A stretch of DNA of 17,209 bases from Micrococcales bacterium. Its GTDB lineage: Bacteria; Actinomycetota; Actinomycetes; Actinomycetales; Dermatophilaceae. Shown piece by piece: positions 15,466 through 17,209 of the stretch. The stretch is taken from positions 1 through 17,209 of the forward strand of contig JAUNUZ010000003.1 in assembly GCA_030537915.1 (NCBI GenBank), written 5' to 3'. Within the stretch, counting starts at the first letter, position 1, and every line of letters starts with the position of its first letter. The translations under genes were made by a program, and so were the position numbers. A model generated the notes under the pieces. That model worked only from the letters and a program-made list of their open reading frames with translations. It did not search any database and was not told the DNA's origin.

Positions 15466-15528
15466 TAGTCCACATGTAGTCCCCACCTGGACGAGTGTCA
15501 TCCACAGGATGTGCACACATGGTCCACA
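15466..15528 (+). promoter_or_regulatory. Three DnaA-box-like 9-mers in the nrdR leader
   Basis: TAGTCCACA (15466-15474), TCATCCACA (15498-15506) and TGGTCCACA (15520-15528) each differ only at position 2 from TTGTCCACA or TTATCCACA. Their spacings are 32 and 22 bp, close to whole helical turns. The first overlaps NrdR box 2. DnaA control of nrd genes is known in E. coli, but here it is only a sequence suggestion. Confidence 0.35.
15467..15482. promoter_or_regulatory. NrdR box 2
   Basis: The second copy shares ACATGTAGT with box 1 and has the same centre ACATGT. The two centres are 32 bp apart, three helical turns, which is the standard spacing of paired NrdR boxes. Together they imply autoregulation of the nrdR-nrdJ operon. 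Confidence 0.72.
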
Positions 15529-15590
15529 GACCAATGCTCGACCGTGGCCCGCCCGAGGGTCTCCCTGTGCCCGCCTGGAGGTGACGCCTG

Positions 15591-16208
15591 ATGCATTGCC
15601 CGTTCTGCCGCCACGTCGACAGTCGAGTCATCGACAGCCGTACCGCTGACGACGGGTCGACGATCCGCCGACGTCGACAGTGTCCCGCTTGTCAGCGCCG
15701 GTTCAGCACGAGCGAGACGGCAATGCTGACGGTTGTCAAGCGCTCAGGGGTGAGTGAGCCGTTCAGCAGGTCCAAGATCGTCACGGGCGTGCGCAAGGCG
15801 TGTCAGGGGCGGCCCGTCAGCGACGACGACCTAGCGGTCCTTGCGCAGCAGGTCGAGGAGCAGGTGCGGGCCAGCGGGCAGGCGCAGGTGGAGGCTCACG
15901 ACGTGGGCCTGGCCATCCTGGCCCCCTTGCGCGCCTTGGACGAGATCGCCTACCTGCGTTTCGCATCGGTCTACCAGGCCTTCGACACGTTGGAGGACTT
16001 CGAAGAAGCCATCGCTCTGCTGCGCGTCGAGCGCGACATGGCGGCGGTCCCAGAACACGGGCCGGGTAACCGTGACGGCCGGAGCGGCCCGAGTGGTTCA
16101 GGGGGAGAGGCCGACCGGACGGGGGGCCCGAACCAGCCCAATGCCCCCCGAGCTCGACCCACACCAACGCACTTGACTTCGGTCAGGGAGGAAGCACGAC
16201 ATGACTGA
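15591..16208 (+). CDS. nrdR: NrdR transcriptional repressor of ribonucleotide reductase
   Basis: NrdR senses ATP/dATP through its ATP-cone and represses ribonucleotide reductase operons. The 205-residue product has the N-terminal zinc ribbon with CPFC (3-6) and CPAC (31-34), [15 protein letters not shown], and an ATP-cone at about 47-137 ending in [11 protein letters not shown]. Members are usually about 150-160 residues; here a further ~55 residues rich in Gly, Pro and Arg follow. The ATG at 15591 has a strong GGAGGTGA site at 15576-15583. Two NrdR boxes overlap its promoter. Its last 8 nt overlap the start of nrdJ, so the two form one translationally coupled operon. Confidence 0.97.
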   Translation: MHCPFCRHVDSRVIDSRTADDGSTIRRRRQCPACQRRFSTSETAMLTVVKRSGVSEPFSRSKIVTGVRKACQGRPVSDDDLAVLAQQVEEQVRASGQAQVEAHDVGLAILAPLRALDEIAYLRFASVYQAFDTLEDFEEAIALLRVERDMAAVPEHGPGNRDGRSGPSGSGGEADRTGGPNQPNAPRARPTPTHLTSVREEARHD

Positions 16209-17209
16209 GACCACGGGAGCGCGCTCGAGCGTCAGCAAGGGAGCCGCGAAGTCGGTATCTGTCGAGCGCATCTACACCACCCCCGGGGTGCACCCCTATG
16301 ACGAGGTGAAGTGGGATACGCGCGACGTCGTTCAGCAGAATTGGAAGACCGGCGAGACGATCTTCGAGCAGCGCGGTGTCGAGTTCCCGGACTTCTGGTC
16401 CGTCAACGCGAGCACCATCGTCACCACCAAGTACTTTCGCGGGGCCCTCGGCTCCGACAAGCGTGAGGGTTCGCTGCGTCAGCTCATCGATCGCGTCGTC
16501 CTCACGTATGTCGCGGCGGGCAAGAAGCACGGTTACTTCGTGGGGGAGGAGGACGCGACCCTCTTCGAGCACGAACTGACCTACTGCTTGCTCCACCAGG
16601 TCTTCAGCTTCAATTCCCCGGTCTGGTTCAACGTCGGGACCCCTAGTCCACAGCAGGTGTCCGCGTGCTTCATCCTGTCGGTCGAAGACTCGATGGACTC
16701 GATCCTCAACTGGTACAAGGAGGAGGGCTTCATCTTCAAGGGCGGTTCCGGAGCCGGGCTGAACCTGTCCCGCATCCGCTCCAGCAAGGAACTGCTCTCC
16801 TCCGGCGGCACGGCCTCCGGCCCGGTGTCCTTCATGCGCGGAGCCGACGCCTCGGCCGGCACGATCAAGTCCGGCGGCGCGACCCGGCGTGCGGCCAAGA
16901 TGGTCGTCCTCGACGTCGATCACCCTGACATCGAGGAGTTCGTCGAGACGAAGGCACGCGAGGAGGACAAGATTCGCGCCCTGCGGGACGCGGGCTTCGA
17001 CATGGACCTCGGCGGCAAGGACATCGTCTCCGTGCAGTACCAGAACGCCAACAACTCCGTGCGCGTCAACGACGAGTTCATGCGGGCGGTCGAGGACGGC
17101 AGCTCCTTCGGGCTACGTGCCCGCATGACCGGTGAGATCATTGAGAAGATCGACGCGCGGTCGCTCTTCGGCAAGATCGCGCACGCGGCGTGGGAATGCG
17201 CCGACCCAG
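16201..17209 (+). CDS. nrdJ: Class II (adenosylcobalamin-dependent) ribonucleotide reductase, 5' part
   Basis: NrdJ reduces ribonucleotides to deoxyribonucleotides with adenosylcobalamin and does not need oxygen. The first 336 residues are present; the gene continues past the window edge. ATG at 16201 overlaps the nrdR stop by 8 nt and has GGGAGGAAG at about 16186-16194. After a ~30-residue variable start ([12 protein letters not shown]) come NSPVWFNVG at 138-146, the conserved cysteine at 156 in SACFILS (likely one of the redox-active pair), and [10 protein letters not shown] at 181-190. These match the actinobacterial NrdJ type rather than class I NrdE. The catalytic cysteines and glutamate of the barrel and the C-terminal zinc/thioredoxin cysteines lie beyond the window. 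No cobalamin riboswitch is seen upstream; control appears to go through NrdR. Confidence 0.96.
   Translation, partial: MTETTGARSSVSKGAAKSVSVERIYTTPGVHPYDEVKWDTRDVVQQNWKTGETIFEQRGVEFPDFWSVNASTIVTTKYFRGALGSDKREGSLRQLIDRVVLTYVAAGKKHGYFVGEEDATLFEHELTYCLLHQVFSFNSPVWFNVGTPSPQQVSACFILSVEDSMDSILNWYKEEGFIFKGGSGAGLNLSRIRSSKELLSSGGTASGPVSFMRGADASAGTIKSGGATRRAAKMVVLDVDHPDIEEFVETKAREEDKIRALRDAGFDMDLGGKDIVSVQYQNANNSVRVNDEFMRAVEDGSSFGLRARMTGEIIEKIDARSLFGKIAHAAWECADP

Noticed and set aside
15335..15590. Cobalamin riboswitch upstream of the B12-dependent reductase operon
   Set aside because: The leader after the predicted start is only about 150 nt and lacks a recognisable B12-box; NrdR boxes explain the control.
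1..17209. Mobile elements, CRISPR arrays, tRNA genes, prophage or defence systems
   Set aside because: I looked for terminal repeats, transposase motifs, spaced direct repeats and tRNA-like arms and saw none. All main frames are assigned to core families.

Overview
The window is about 17.2 kb of very GC-rich chromosomal DNA from an actinobacterium. Three things point there: GC-biased codon use with many GTG starts, several 4-nt GTGA stop/start overlaps, and the linked set lexA / LysM protein / nrdR / class II nrdJ. A Micrococcales-type organism is plausible, but I cannot fix the genus from sequence alone. I see no insertion sequences, phage genes, tRNA or rRNA genes, or CRISPR arrays. This is core chromosome, not an accessory island.

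Layout, left to right. (1) Positions 7-3317: a DinG/XPD-type iron-sulfur helicase overlaps holA (DNA polymerase III delta) by 4 nt. (2) 3318-4111: promoter, leader and gene for ribosomal protein S20 (rpsT) with its terminator, followed by a leuS leader that holds a possible 17-residue leader ORF whose stop codon lies in a terminator-like hairpin. (3) 4112-8048: leuS (leucyl-tRNA synthetase) and a degV-family lipid-binding protein. (4) 8049-11847: an intergenic region with a leaderless-type promoter, then comEA and comEC (DNA uptake) overlapping by 4 nt, closed by a bidirectional terminator hairpin. (5) 11872-14026: a LysR-type regulator on the minus strand, divergent from a sirtuin deacylase on the plus strand. 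(6) 13957-15334: lexA on the minus strand, with its 3' end overlapping the sirtuin 3' end by 70 nt. It is divergent from a small membrane LysM protein of the ChiZ/DivS/YneA kind, which has an SOS-box-like site just before its start. (7) 15335-17209: a promoter overlaid by two NrdR boxes exactly 32 bp apart, then nrdR overlapping the 5' part of nrdJ (cobalamin-dependent ribonucleotide reductase), which runs off the window.

Functional reading: the right end is a DNA-damage and dNTP module. LexA controls a division-delaying LysM protein, and NrdR controls itself and the class II reductase. The middle joins translation (rpsT, leuS) to competence genes. From memory of other actinobacteria, comEA-comEC-holA-rpsT is normally one block and lexA-LysM-nrdR another. 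Here holA-rpsT has moved ahead of leuS and sits behind the helicase, so the block looks circularly permuted and lies between the helicase and lexA.

Nothing here demands a wholly new system. The best leads are the leuS leader, the operator architecture upstream of nrdR, the SOS control of the LysM gene, the sirtuin/lexA antisense overlap and the permuted gene order.
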